The notes: a model not told the origin generated them from the letters alone. 64,000 bases of DNA from UBA5239 sp040391785 (GCA_040391785.1 JBEBXH010000013.1:1-64000); one strand, 5' to 3'; counted from the stretch's first letter, positions 30,921 to 40,822 are shown. Numbers and translations: made by a program.

Positions 30921-33170
30921 TCAGCGTTCGATCAGGATGACGCGGTCACAGCTTACCCGGTTCGGCTGGCCGTCAGCACCGCCGTAGAAGGGGCCTTCGA
31001 ATTTGATCGAAGCGTATACGTCCCATTGTTTGTCCGGATAGCCGACCACGTAGGCGCCTTCCAGCCGGAAGGTTGCAAACCACGACCCGGTCAGCCAAAA
31101 CACGGAATCAGAGGCGAGTTTCGAGGTTCCAATCTTGTAGAAGTGATACTTCCCGGGCTTGATGTCTTTCCGCTCGATTTTGGCGCTGAGCGTCATGACT
31201 TTGTCGACGGCATTGTAGGTGCCGGCGGTTACCGGAAGCTCGGAGATTTCACGGCGCGAGGCTTTGCCGGACGCCGCATCAGGATCGTCGGCCAGGTTAC
31301 GGAAGGGCAATGCCTCATAGATGCGTTCCGGGGCGATCCTGGCGAATTCCGCCGGCAGCGGCTTGATTTTTCCCTGGGCCCGCAGGATCCTCAGGCCGAA
31401 TATTTTATCGAATTCCTCGACGGTGACCGTGCGACGCTTTTCGGTCGTGGTCTCGACGGCGTTGCGGTAGCCATCCCGCAGGCGCTCGATGAGTTCATCC
31501 AGCGTGAACGGGCATTTCAACCCGGCGCGGGTGATCTTTTCCCAATTTTCCAGTGTGGCGGCATCCAGCGTCACCCGCAGCATTTTCACGTAGTTTGCGG
31601 CGGCCGGTTCGGCGGGCGTGATATTCTCGAAGTCATTCTGCCATTTGACAAGGTTTTTCGGGGTCAAATATGGGAACATGGCGCTGGAAGGATTCCAGCT
31701 CATTGGAACCCGGGTCGAGTTTGCGCCAGCTTCCAGTTCTTTCAGGTATTGGCGAATCTGCGGTGCGGCACTGCCATAATAAAACTCAAGAAACTCATTG
31801 ATCAGCGGCTCGGCGTCGAGCGTGATATCGTTGAACAACCGCGTCAGCAGCCAGCTTTGCATTTCCGAGAAATTCAATCCGCTATCCACCCATACATCGT
31901 GTTCGAAAAAGGCTCCCTTGGCCCCGGCCTGATGAATCAGCTTGGTGTCGTGAATCAATTTTTCCACGTTGCCCATCGGCAGAATGGGGCCGTAGGGGTT
32001 CGGGTAGTACCACAGCCAGACCTGATCGGCGATTTCGCACCAGCGGCGGAGGTTTTTCAACGTATCGAGGTTGGACGGCGCATCCAGCGTCTTGGAGAAA
32101 TCCGAGTCGATCGGCGCAAACGTGATGATCAGGTGCTCAGGCAGTTTGTCCACTGCGGGCGGGATTTCGCTCTGGTCCTTGCGGTAGGCCAGCGTCCGGA
32201 CATAGGCTTGCGGATAAACCGCGGTGATCTGCGGAACCGCCTCGATCAGGTAATCGATCAGCGGGCCGCAGGGAGCCTTGTATTTCTTTTCCAGCGCCTT
32301 GCAATTGTCGCAGTAGCAGAACCGGCCGGGTACGTCGTGGGCCGATACGTCAACCACGCCGGTACCGCCGAAATGGGCCAGCTGGGCCAGCAGGTGTTCG
32401 GTCAACAGCTTCCGCATGCCCGGATTGCTGAAGCACAACTGTCTGCTGTCGATGCGCGTACCGTGCTCGTTAAGGCTGAAATATTCGGGGTTGGTGGCAA
32501 ATAAATTCCGTTTTGCCGGCCAGGGTGTGTGATAATCCTGAAACGGTTTTTCTCCCGGACTCATATAGAAAAAGAACGAGTGGACGAATGGACCACGCGA
32601 ATTGTAATCCTGCGGAACCTCTTTGTGAACCCGTTCGCGGACGTTCAGCCGGCTGCGGGTCAGGAAGTCCACCACGCCGGGGAAGTTCAGCGGGTAATAC
32701 GTGTTGGTATAATGCCGGGCCTCGAAGCTCGGCAGGCGCCGGATGTCGAGTTCCGCCACGGTCAGGGAGTCCATCCGGGGAATGTGCTTTTCGCCGCGGA
32801 CGGTGTACCAGCGGCAGCCGAGGACGTTGCCGAGGAGCTCATACACCGCGTACAGCGCGCCGTTGGCGCCGCCGCCCTGCAGATACAGATTGCCGTCCTT
32901 CGTGTAAACGTGATACTCTTGCGCTTTGTACGCATCATTGTCCGTGACAATAAAAATGGCCGGTCCCTCGTTGCCGGGCGCAACGGCGAATTCCGCGTCG
33001 GAAATTTCCTTCAGGTGTTGCGCCAGCTCCCGCGCCGCGAAGGCGCTGGAGTCGCCCTCGACCCCGGCGACGTGGATCTTGTAAGCAGTTTTGCCGTTTT
33101 CCGCGAGCGTGATTTCGGCGGCGCAGGCCGTTCCGATCAGAACAGATAATAAGAGTAATAAAGTTTTCAT
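30921..33170 (-). CDS. Secreted DUF4838 protein (glycan-active, cassette 2)
   Basis: A 749-residue protein with signal peptide (MKTLLLLLSVLIGTACAAE). The N-terminal about 130 residues form the GH67N/GH20b-like accessory fold (LQGGGANGALYAVYELLGN, LGCRWYTVRGEKHIP), the central part is DUF4838 with the cysteine motif FCYCDNCKALEKKY, and a beta-rich C-terminal domain ends SCDRVILIER. Similar proteins are thought to be alpha-glucuronidase-like glycosidases; activity here is not proven. It is closely similar along its full length to the 52686-54959 protein. Its ATG overlaps the stop of the pseudopilin gene (TAATG), so it is coupled in the operon LacI-pilin-DUF4838. Confidence 0.88.
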   Translation of the reverse strand: MKTLLLLLSVLIGTACAAEITLAENGKTAYKIHVAGVEGDSSAFAARELAQHLKEISDAEFAVAPGNEGPAIFIVTDNDAYKAQEYHVYTKDGNLYLQGGGANGALYAVYELLGNVLGCRWYTVRGEKHIPRMDSLTVAELDIRRLPSFEARHYTNTYYPLNFPGVVDFLTRSRLNVRERVHKEVPQDYNSRGPFVHSFFFYMSPGEKPFQDYHTPWPAKRNLFATNPEYFSLNEHGTRIDSRQLCFSNPGMRKLLTEHLLAQLAHFGGTGVVDVSAHDVPGRFCYCDNCKALEKKYKAPCGPLIDYLIEAVPQITAVYPQAYVRTLAYRKDQSEIPPAVDKLPEHLIITFAPIDSDFSKTLDAPSNLDTLKNLRRWCEIADQVWLWYYPNPYGPILPMGNVEKLIHDTKLIHQAGAKGAFFEHDVWVDSGLNFSEMQSWLLTRLFNDITLDAEPLINEFLEFYYGSAAPQIRQYLKELEAGANSTRVPMSWNPSSAMFPYLTPKNLVKWQNDFENITPAEPAAANYVKMLRVTLDAATLENWEKITRAGLKCPFTLDELIERLRDGYRNAVETTTEKRRTVTVEEFDKIFGLRILRAQGKIKPLPAEFARIAPERIYEALPFRNLADDPDAASGKASRREISELPVTAGTYNAVDKVMTLSAKIERKDIKPGKYHFYKIGTSKLASDSVFWLTGSWFATFRLEGAYVVGYPDKQWDVYASIKFEGPFYGGADGQPNRVSCDRVILIER

Positions 33171-33856
33171 TAGAGCCCCGATAATTCTTTGGCTTTTGCA
33201 AGGACGCTTAATTCGATTTTGGCATAGCTTTCGACATGCCCATCCAACATCAACACATTGGCCCGCTGGTTATGGGAAAAGGAAATTCCGTAATTGTACC
33301 AGTCATACAAATACCAGCGGCGGAGAGGAGTGGTATCAAAATCCGTATTTAACATTTCCGAAATTTGTCCGCGGACAGTTGGTTTTTTCACCGCGGCATA
33401 TTTCAGGAATGGACGGGAGTTGACGGTATCGTAAACGCCGCCCAGGTAACCGCTGTAGTTGTAGGTTACTTTCCAGTATTGGAAAATCGAACCGGCAGTG
33501 GCCCAGCTGGAGCCGCCCGCTCCGAGCCTTGCGTCCTTGGCTTCTGCCGGACACCTGAATACCCTGAATTCCTCGGTCGGCGTGCCGGTCATGATATAGG
33601 GGAGCATTTTGGAATACCAGGCCTGCGGTGCGCTGTTGACAAAGCAGATCGGAATGACGTAATCGTCATAATCAATGGCATACAGAGATGATGCCAGCCC
33701 CAGCTGTTTTTGCTGGTTGATGCAGTTGGACTGTCTGGCTTTGTCGCGGGCTTTGTTCAGGGCCGGCAGCAGCATGGCCGCTAAAATCGCTATGATGGCA
33801 ATTACTACCAATAGCTCGATAAGTGTGAAAATGTGATCTCTTTTGCATGTTTTCAT
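33170..33856 (-). CDS. Type IV pilin-like protein with H-X9-DG motif (cassette 2)
   Basis: A 228-residue pseudopilin. The prepilin signal is MKTCKRDHIFTLIELLVVIA (cleavage before Phe, Glu at +5) with a hydrophobic helix ending in LLPALNKARDKARQSN. The C-terminal HNQRANVLMLDGHVESY has exactly nine residues between His and Asp-Gly, the motif of prepilin-type processing-associated domains. The start directly abuts the stop of the LacI gene and its stop overlaps the DUF4838 start. Likely assembled by a type II/IV pilus machine not present in the window. Confidence 0.93.
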   Translation of the reverse strand: MKTCKRDHIFTLIELLVVIAIIAILAAMLLPALNKARDKARQSNCINQQKQLGLASSLYAIDYDDYVIPICFVNSAPQAWYSKMLPYIMTGTPTEEFRVFRCPAEAKDARLGAGGSSWATAGSIFQYWKVTYNYSGYLGGVYDTVNSRPFLKYAAVKKPTVRGQISEMLNTDFDTTPLRRWYLYDWYNYGISFSHNQRANVLMLDGHVESYAKIELSVLAKAKELSGL

Positions 33857-34924
33857 TTATGAACTCCTTTTTGAGAGATTTGCTTTGGCTATGGAATGAT
33901 CCGGGATGAATTCCGGGCGGATCAGGTTTTCGTAGCAGTGGAGGGTTTGACCGTCGATCAGGTTTCGCAGCAGATCGAGCGAAGCATCGATCATTTTTTC
34001 CCGGCTGGTGAAAATATTGGAAATGCCGGGAACCGGGTCGAACCACAAGTACGGTGCGGTGATCGACACGTCTTCCGGCACCCGGATGCCCATTTCGCGC
34101 AGGTACTTCATCAGCGTGGCGGCATAACACACGTTCACCGAGGTGATGGCGGTGATTTTGCCGCTGCGGATTTCCGGGGCGAGTTTGTGAGCCGCTTCCA
34201 ATACTTTCGAATCATGGTTTTCCGTGTTGATGTATTCGAGTTCGCCGCCGGGCAGGATTTTCATGTCGGAGAGCGTAGCGGCCTCGCGCATGGAATGGAT
34301 GACATAGCGGTCGTAAATATAAGCATCATTGTTCGCCGGTCCGGGCGAAACCGATATCACACTTTTGTGGCCGAGCCGTTTCAGTTCTTCAAACGCTATC
34401 AGGAAACCGTAGCGGTAGTCGATATTGACCATTGGTACGTCCACCAGCTGGGTGGAAAAAGGCACGTCCATCAGCACGACCGGAATTTTGGCTTTGACGG
34501 TATTGACCACTTCCATGTGCGGCGTGCCGATGATCGCGCCGTCCACCAGGCCGTTCAGCAGCGGCGGACACTGGAAACCGTCCTGTTGATAATAGCAGTA
34601 GGGGATGACGAACTGTCCACGCGTCTGGGCCTGCCAGGACAGGCGGTAAACGTCCGCTTCCTGGTCGCGGTCATGTTTCGGCACGGTATTGAGCATGTGG
34701 ACGATGTGCATGATGACGCCGGTTTTGCGGCGTTCTTCGCTACGGCTGGCGCGGAGTCCGCGGGCGGATTCGCTGGGCGTATAATTCAAACGGTTGGCGA
34801 TATCCCATACATGCCTGCGGGTTTTATCGGAAAAGCGCGTCTCGCCGTTGAGCACGCCGCTAACGGTGGCGAGGCTCATATTGGCATGACTTGCTATATC
34901 TTTTATGGTTACGCGTTTTGACAT
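33857..34924 (-). CDS. LacI-family transcription regulator (cassette 2)
   Basis: A 355-residue one-component regulator. The N-terminal HTH is classical (MSKRVTIKDIASHANMSLAT, VSGVLNGETRFSDKTRRHV, IANRLNYTPSESARGLRASR), followed by a periplasmic-binding-protein-like sensor domain (GLVDGAIIGTPH, LKRLGHKSVISVSPG, SITAPYLWFDPVPGIS). It heads the operon with the pilin and DUF4838 genes. The identical operator-promoter architecture upstream of itself and of the sialidase-like gene suggests it represses both and is released by a sugar. Confidence 0.93.
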   Translation of the reverse strand: MSKRVTIKDIASHANMSLATVSGVLNGETRFSDKTRRHVWDIANRLNYTPSESARGLRASRSEERRKTGVIMHIVHMLNTVPKHDRDQEADVYRLSWQAQTRGQFVIPYCYYQQDGFQCPPLLNGLVDGAIIGTPHMEVVNTVKAKIPVVLMDVPFSTQLVDVPMVNIDYRYGFLIAFEELKRLGHKSVISVSPGPANNDAYIYDRYVIHSMREAATLSDMKILPGGELEYINTENHDSKVLEAAHKLAPEIRSGKITAITSVNVCYAATLMKYLREMGIRVPEDVSITAPYLWFDPVPGISNIFTSREKMIDASLDLLRNLIDGQTLHCYENLIRPEFIPDHSIAKANLSKRSS

Positions 34925-34942
34925 TTTTCTACTTCTAGTGAT

Positions 34943-34997
34943 GTTTCTTTGAAACGTTTTACTAATTAAATTATACTGCCGGAAATCATTTTGTCAA
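34943..34997 (-). promoter_or_regulatory. Autoregulated promoter of cassette 2
   Basis: On the minus strand consensus TTGACA (34992-34997) and TATAAT (34970-34975) are 16 nt apart. The perfect dyad GTTTC-AAA-GAAAC (34943-34955) lies 14 nt after the -10, around the start site, suited to repression by the LacI protein. The same arrangement occurs at 36034-36088. Confidence 0.8.
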
Positions 34998-35039
34998 TAC
35001 CTTCGGAGATATAATTTTTCGAAAAAAATATGCTGGAGA

Positions 35040-35990
35040 TCAAAATCTCCAATGAATTGAGCGCATTTCGTATTTATGGGGTGCATCGACCTCGGCATAA
35101 TAGGCTGTCAGGAGTTGCCCCGGGGCTAATTCAACGGTCGCGGGGTATCCGCCGTCGTGCGATGGCATATTGGCGAGACGATATGGTTTGGCCCAGGTCT
35201 TGCCCTCATCTTCGCTGATGCGGGTTTCGATGCCGAATTCTCCGGGAATACGATTACCGTAGCTCAGTAAAATCCGGCCGTCCGCCAGGCGAAGCAAACT
35301 GCCGGATACTTGAAGCTGCCGGGTAAGGTTGCCGGCGAAGTGCCAGCTCTTTCCGTCATCCTCGGAGTTGTACTGCAATAACCCATGCTCCTCGGTGCGG
35401 ACCATGGCAAGCCAGCGCCCGCCCTTCAAGGGCAGTAGCCAGGTCTCGTTGCCAGGGGTGGCGATGATGGAAACGGCTTTCCAGCTACACCCGTAATCGG
35501 TGCTGCGCATAAACAGATTCATTTCCAGACCGGCAAAGGGGATGTAGCTTACCATGCAGTAATCTCCGTTTTCAGCGGCGACAATAGGGCCGAAGGTCAC
35601 ACAGGTCGTCGGGAAAAGTCCCTTGGGACGGGCGATAAACTCCCAGCTCCGGCCGCCATCCTCAGAAACGGCGCCCACCGGCGGCAACAGATATTTCCCA
35701 TATGGCTGATCCGGTGAAAATTGCCAGCCGCCGCAAAATACCAGCAGGCGTTTATCGAACACCCCGACTGCCTGGTTGCAGCGGCATACCCCGGGGACCC
35801 GGTCGAATAAAGCCGATCGCCGCTCCCAGGAGTTCCCGGAATTCCGGCTGAAAATGATATCCAGTTCCCCTTCCTGTTGAGCGTGTGACGGTTGATTGTG
35901 AAAGACGATTACAAGTTCACCGTTACTGAGTTTCTGCATGTTGGGCCAGGCACAGACGCCCTTTGCGATACATTGTTCAGCTATTATCAT
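35040..35990 (-). CDS. Sialidase-like BNR/Asp-box protein
   Basis: A 316-residue six-bladed-propeller type protein. Asp-box repeats S-x-D/N-x-G-x-S/T-W are seen five times: SRNSGNSWE, SEDGGRSWE, STDYGCSWK, SEDDGKSWH, SEDEGKTWA. The N-terminus MIIAEQCIAKGVCAWPNMQK lacks a signal peptide, so it is likely cytoplasmic or exported by another route. The fold occurs in exo-sialidases and in other glycan enzymes; sialic acid specificity is not established. It has its own promoter with the same dyad as the LacI-pilin-DUF4838 operon, located 115 nt upstream of that operon, so it is a co-regulated member. Confidence 0.82.
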   Translation of the reverse strand: MIIAEQCIAKGVCAWPNMQKLSNGELVIVFHNQPSHAQQEGELDIIFSRNSGNSWERRSALFDRVPGVCRCNQAVGVFDKRLLVFCGGWQFSPDQPYGKYLLPPVGAVSEDGGRSWEFIARPKGLFPTTCVTFGPIVAAENGDYCMVSYIPFAGLEMNLFMRSTDYGCSWKAVSIIATPGNETWLLPLKGGRWLAMVRTEEHGLLQYNSEDDGKSWHFAGNLTRQLQVSGSLLRLADGRILLSYGNRIPGEFGIETRISEDEGKTWAKPYRLANMPSHDGGYPATVELAPGQLLTAYYAEVDAPHKYEMRSIHWRF

Positions 35991-36033
35991 CTTTTTTCCC
36001 TACTAATATTTGGTGTTTTGTGAAATTCAGAAT

Positions 36034-36088
36034 GTTTCTTTGAAACGTTACACTGAATAAATTATACTGCCATAAAGCATTTTGTCAA
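36034..36088 (-). promoter_or_regulatory. Promoter and LacI-type operator of the sialidase-like gene
   Basis: Minus-strand TTGACA (36083-36088) and TATAAT (36061-36066), spacer 16 nt, with the dyad GTTTC-AAA-GAAAC at 36034-36046, 14 nt after the -10. Sequence from the -35 to the operator is nearly the same as at 34943-34997. Confidence 0.8.
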
Positions 36089-36154
36089 TAGGGGGTGGAG
36101 ACCATTTTGCTGAAAAATTTTACGGGAAGCCGTGAGCCTTACCTGAAGTCTGAT

Positions 36155-36246
36155 CAAAGGACTAAAATGACGAAAATGACGCAAAGAACAGTCAATTTTT
36201 GAGCAGAAGCCGTCTTTTATGTCATTTATGTCTTTTCAGTCCTTTG
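36155..36246. repeat. Inverted repeat of 9-nt units in a gene-free stretch
   Basis: The 362-nt gap 35991-36352 holds the sialidase promoter and this element. The left arm (36155-36187) starts CAAAGGACT and repeats TGACGAAAA-type nonamers; the right arm (36211-36246) ends AGTCCTTTG and repeats the complementary nonamers. It belongs with the inverted nonamer elements at 41-124 and 10723-10826. Nothing else recognisable lies in the gap. Confidence 0.75.
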
Positions 36247-36352
36247 TTTTTTGCAAGGCTGTCTGTTTCCCGAAATATCCGGAAAAGGCGGTTGAAAATA
36301 ATCCCCGACATATATAGATTATACCAATAATCGATTAACAGGACATGGAACT

Positions 36353-37453
36353 ATGAAAAAATTATCGGCTATCGCGATTCTGGTTTCGCTGGCTGCTGCC
36401 GTGACGGCGGCGGAGTATCAGGTGGACGTCAATAACGGCGACGACAACGGAGAGATCCTGCGGACCTTCGAGGCCGCGCTGGCCAAGGCCGCCCCCGGCG
36501 ATACCATCCGCATCCTGCCGGCGGACCGCCCCATCAACGCCAGTCTGGTCATCAAGGACAAAAGCGGCGCGCCCGACCAGCCGATCGTCATCGACGCCAT
36601 GTTCAATACGTTTGTCGGGACGAAACCGGTCAATCTGGAGGAATGGCACCAGATCGAGCCGGGGCTGTATCACACGACGCGCCCGATGTCGGACAGCCGG
36701 ATCGGGCGTTTTAATATGTGCTTCAACGGCGAAATGCAGCGCATGGGGCGCACGGTCAAATGGAAGTCGCCGCCGCTGAAAAAAGTCTCCGAGCTGCAGG
36801 ATTACGAGTGGACCGTCATCAATAAAAAAGATGTGTATTTCCGCATTCCGAAGGATTTGAATCCGGCCGACGCCGACATCCGGGAGTCGATTGAGACCGA
36901 TTCCGGGGTGATGCTGACCGGCAGCTCCAGCCATATCACCGTCCGCAATATGATCGTGAAAAACTTCTGGAACGACGGTTTCAACATCCATTACGACTGC
37001 AAGGATATTTTGTTTGAGAATGTCGCCGCGATCGACAACTACGACGACGGCATCAGCGCCCACGAGGAATGCGAGGTCACGGTACGCAATATGTATGCGC
37101 GCGGCAACGGCACCGGCATCTGCCACGTACAGGAAGCGGTGGTGACGCACGAGAACGTCTACATCGCGCCGGGGACGTTCGGAGCGGATATTTATCTCTT
37201 GAACAAAGAGAATACGCTGCGCAATGTGATCGTGGAGGGGACTTCGCCGCGCGGCGTGGAGTTCGCCAGGAAATCGCAGAACGTGCTGGAGTCCTGCGTA
37301 TTTGTCTGGCCGGATCAGCGCCGGTTCATCATCGGTGCGGAGTCCGTGGTCCGGATTACCGGCACGGTGATCGATTCTCCAGTGGCCGACAAGCGGGTGG
37401 ATGCGCTGAAAAAGCAGCTGCGTGAGATCTTCGGCGCAGCGATTGTGAAGTGA
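36353..37453 (+). CDS. Secreted right-handed beta-helix protein
   Basis: A 366-residue protein with signal peptide (MKKLSAIAILVSLAAAVTAAE). The body shows the parallel beta-helix pattern of pectate-lyase-like folds (GEILRTFEAALAKAAPGDTI at the N-cap, then SSHITVRNMIVKNFWNDGFN, ILFENVAAIDNYDDGISAHE, VTVRNMYARGNGTGI). It is likely a periplasmic or surface polysaccharide lyase or hydrolase, or a binding protein; no catalytic set could be assigned. It stands alone between the LacI-controlled genes and acpP. Confidence 0.85.
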   Translation: MKKLSAIAILVSLAAAVTAAEYQVDVNNGDDNGEILRTFEAALAKAAPGDTIRILPADRPINASLVIKDKSGAPDQPIVIDAMFNTFVGTKPVNLEEWHQIEPGLYHTTRPMSDSRIGRFNMCFNGEMQRMGRTVKWKSPPLKKVSELQDYEWTVINKKDVYFRIPKDLNPADADIRESIETDSGVMLTGSSSHITVRNMIVKNFWNDGFNIHYDCKDILFENVAAIDNYDDGISAHEECEVTVRNMYARGNGTGICHVQEAVVTHENVYIAPGTFGADIYLLNKENTLRNVIVEGTSPRGVEFARKSQNVLESCVFVWPDQRRFIIGAESVVRITGTVIDSPVADKRVDALKKQLREIFGAAIVK

Positions 37454-37597
37454 AGTACATGCTGAAAACGGGATTTTTTTTCCAGTAATTTGGAAAATGA
37501 ATTTGAAATATTGGAAAGATGCGGCATAGTAATATAAGAATTATTTTATTCGAAGTAAACAAAAAAGACAAACGGATAACCTTAAAAGGAGGCTCAG

Positions 37598-37837
37598 ATG
37601 TCTCAAATCGCAGAAAAAGTGAAAAAAATCGTAGTGGATCAGCTCGGCGTCAATGAAGATCAGGTCGTGCCGGAAGCCAAGTTCATCGAAGATCTCGGCG
37701 CGGACTCCCTGGACCAGGTCGAACTGGTTATGGCTCTGGAAGAAGAATTCGGTTCTGACATTCCGGACGAAGATGCTGAAAAGCTCACTACGGTCGGCGA
37801 AGCCATTAAGTATGTTGAGAGCAAGAGCAACGAATAA
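37598..37837 (+). CDS. acpP: Acyl carrier protein
   Basis: Carries acyl chains on a 4-phosphopantetheine arm in fatty acid synthesis. The 79-residue acidic protein has the attachment motif GADSLDQVELVMALEEEF with Ser36, and the usual start MSQIAEKVKKIV. A strong AAAAGGAGG ribosome site precedes it. A possible promoter is TTGGAA (37511-37516) with TATAAG (37533-37538), 16 nt apart. fabF follows after a hairpin that may reduce read-through, fitting the higher need for acyl carrier protein. Confidence 0.97.
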   Translation: MSQIAEKVKKIVVDQLGVNEDQVVPEAKFIEDLGADSLDQVELVMALEEEFGSDIPDEDAEKLTTVGEAIKYVESKSNE

Positions 37838-37860
37838 TTTCTTGTCTGATATACCTTGTA

Positions 37861-37896
37861 AATGGGTCACGGCTGTAAAAGTGTGACCCATTTTTT
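37861..37896 (+). terminator. Intrinsic terminator or attenuator between acpP and fabF
   Basis: AATGGGTCAC (37861-37870) pairs perfectly with GTGACCCATT (37883-37892), followed by a T tract (37891-37896). Confidence 0.8.
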
Positions 37897-37936
37897 GTAT
37901 CGACAATGGAAATTAACCCCAGCAAATGAGGAATTG

Positions 37937-39181
37937 ATGAATCGGCGAGTAGTTATAACAGGTACTGGGATTGTGTCCTGCGTGGGCAACAATGTGAAAG
38001 ATTTCTGGCATGCGTTGACCAACGGAATCTGCGGTCTTGACCTTGTACAGCAATTGGATTTGACCGAATATCGTACCAGGATTGGCGGAGAAGTGAAGAA
38101 CTTCGATTTCTCACAGTACATGTCGCCCAAGGATGCCAAGCGGCTCGATCCTTTCTGCCAGTTTGCGGTAGCTGCCGCGGACGAAGCCATGAAGGAAGCC
38201 GGTTTGATGAATCAACTTGATGGGGTGGACCCCACTCGCGTGGGATGTCTGGTTTCCAGCGGTATCGGCGGACTGCATACATTTTTTGAACAGACCAAGA
38301 GCATCATCGAGCGCGGCCCGAACCGCACTTCGCCGCTGTTTATCCCGATGATGATCGGCGATATGGCCAGCGGCACGCTGTCGATCCGCTATGGTGCCAA
38401 GGGCCCGAACATGGGTCTGGTCACCGCCTGCGCCACCGGCACGCACTCGATCGGTGAATCTTACTGGATGATCCGCCGCGGCGATGCCGATATCATGATT
38501 TCCGGCGGCAGCGAAGCCGCCATCAATCCGATCGGGTTCTCCGGTTTCTGCGCCATGAAGGCGATGAGCCAGCGCAACGACGATCCGAAGCACGCCAGCC
38601 GTCCGTTTGACATGGACCGCGACGGTTTCGTGATGTCCGAAGGCGCGGGCGTACTGGTTCTCGAGGACCTCGAGCACGCGCTGAAGCGCGGTGCCAATAT
38701 CCTGGCGGAAATCGTGGGCTACGGCGCCACCGGCGACGCATACCACATCACCTCGCCGGACCCGGAAGGCATGGGCGCGGCGCGGGCGATGATGATCGCC
38801 ATGAAGCACGCCGGCATCAACCCGGAAGAAGTGGACTATATCAACGCCCACGGCACCAGCACCGACCTGAACGACAAGTACGAAACCAAGGCGCTGAAAG
38901 CAGCCCTCGGCAACGCCGCTTACAAAGTTTCGGTCAGCAGCACCAAGGGTACCACCGGTCACGGCCTCGGCGCCGCCGGCGGTTTCGAGAGCATTGCCTG
39001 TATCAAGGCGATTCTCGACGGCGTCATCCCGCCGACCATCAATTACGTGACTCCGGACCCGGAATGCGACCTGGACATCACCCCGAACACCGCCAAGGAA
39101 AAACCGGTACGGTATGCCATCAATACCAATCTCGGTTTCGGCGGCCATAACGGAGCGATTGTTTTCAAGCGTTTCGAATAA
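37937..39181 (+). CDS. fabF: Beta-ketoacyl-ACP synthase II
   Basis: Condensing enzyme of fatty acid elongation, 414 residues. The start MNRRVVITGTGIVSCVGNNV has GAGGAA upstream. The active-site Cys is in LVTACATGTHSIGE, and the two His residues are in NAHGTSTDLND and TKGTTGHGLGAAGG. The ending NTNLGFGGHNGAIVF is typical. An in-frame ATG at 37862 lies in the hairpin and lacks a ribosome site, so 37937 is used. It follows acpP as in many bacteria. Confidence 0.97.
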   Translation: MNRRVVITGTGIVSCVGNNVKDFWHALTNGICGLDLVQQLDLTEYRTRIGGEVKNFDFSQYMSPKDAKRLDPFCQFAVAAADEAMKEAGLMNQLDGVDPTRVGCLVSSGIGGLHTFFEQTKSIIERGPNRTSPLFIPMMIGDMASGTLSIRYGAKGPNMGLVTACATGTHSIGESYWMIRRGDADIMISGGSEAAINPIGFSGFCAMKAMSQRNDDPKHASRPFDMDRDGFVMSEGAGVLVLEDLEHALKRGANILAEIVGYGATGDAYHITSPDPEGMGAARAMMIAMKHAGINPEEVDYINAHGTSTDLNDKYETKALKAALGNAAYKVSVSSTKGTTGHGLGAAGGFESIACIKAILDGVIPPTINYVTPDPECDLDITPNTAKEKPVRYAINTNLGFGGHNGAIVFKRFE

Positions 39182-39202
39182 CTTTTTTTCGTAAAAATTC
39201 AA

Positions 39203-39236
39203 GACGATAATGCTTTTTTGCATTATCGTCTTTGCT
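39203..39236 (+). terminator. Intrinsic terminator after fabF
   Basis: GACGATAATGC (39203-39213) pairs perfectly with GCATTATCGTC (39220-39230) around a T6 loop, then TTTGCTTTT. Confidence 0.85.
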
Positions 39237-39309
39237 TTTGCAGCGATTCAGTTTATATTATAGATATGGTATTTACGAGAATCGACATAAATTGCATATG
39301 GAGGATAAT

Positions 39310-39825
39310 ATGAAATTTGCGGTATTATTTGCGGCGGCGGGAGTAGCGGTATTTATGACGGCGTGCGGGCCGAAACTGGCTCAAACACCCTACACGGCGG
39401 AAGAAACCCAGTGGGAATCTTACCTGAAAGAAAATTACCCGGGCTGGCGCGCTCCGCAGACCGAACCGCCGAAGGAAGGCGCGGCCGTCAACCAGGGCGG
39501 CACCGCGCCCCAGAAGCCCTATGTGGTGGAAGAGTCGGCCACGGTGACCGATCTGGACAAGGAATTTGAAATCGTCAGCGATACCACTTACAGCGACGGC
39601 ACCAGGATCCATAGCGATACCCGCATCAGCGAAACCCCGGTTTCGAAAAACAGCGGCAGCTCGATCCAGTACACGGTGAAGAAGGGCGATACGCTCGGGT
39701 CCATCGCCAAGGCGCATTACAACAAAGCAAGCAGCTGGAAGAAAATCTACAATGCCAATACCAATGTCATATCCGATCCCAACAAGTTGAAAATCGGTAC
39801 GGTCTTGCGCATTCCCCAGCAATAA
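39310..39825 (+). CDS. LysM-domain lipoprotein
   Basis: A 171-residue outer-envelope lipoprotein. The signal MKFAVLFAAAGVAVFMTACG has lipobox MTAC. A low-complexity linker leads to one C-terminal LysM (YTVKKGDTLGSIAKAHYNKA, then WKKIYNANTNVISDPNKLKI), which binds peptidoglycan. ATG 39310 is supported by GGAGG at 39299-39303; an ATG at 39298 overlaps it. It precedes phoH by 22 nt and may be co-transcribed with the phoH-ybeY block. Confidence 0.9.
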   Translation: MKFAVLFAAAGVAVFMTACGPKLAQTPYTAEETQWESYLKENYPGWRAPQTEPPKEGAAVNQGGTAPQKPYVVEESATVTDLDKEFEIVSDTTYSDGTRIHSDTRISETPVSKNSGSSIQYTVKKGDTLGSIAKAHYNKASSWKKIYNANTNVISDPNKLKIGTVLRIPQQ

Positions 39826-39847
39826 ATGGAGTTAAAATCAGTTCCTG

Positions 39848-40822
<975 letters not shown>

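Noticed and set aside
30897..32504. 535-codon plus-strand frame opposite the DUF4838 gene
   Set aside because: Antisense shadow with no recognisable domain; the minus strand has signal peptide, cysteine motif and coupled start.
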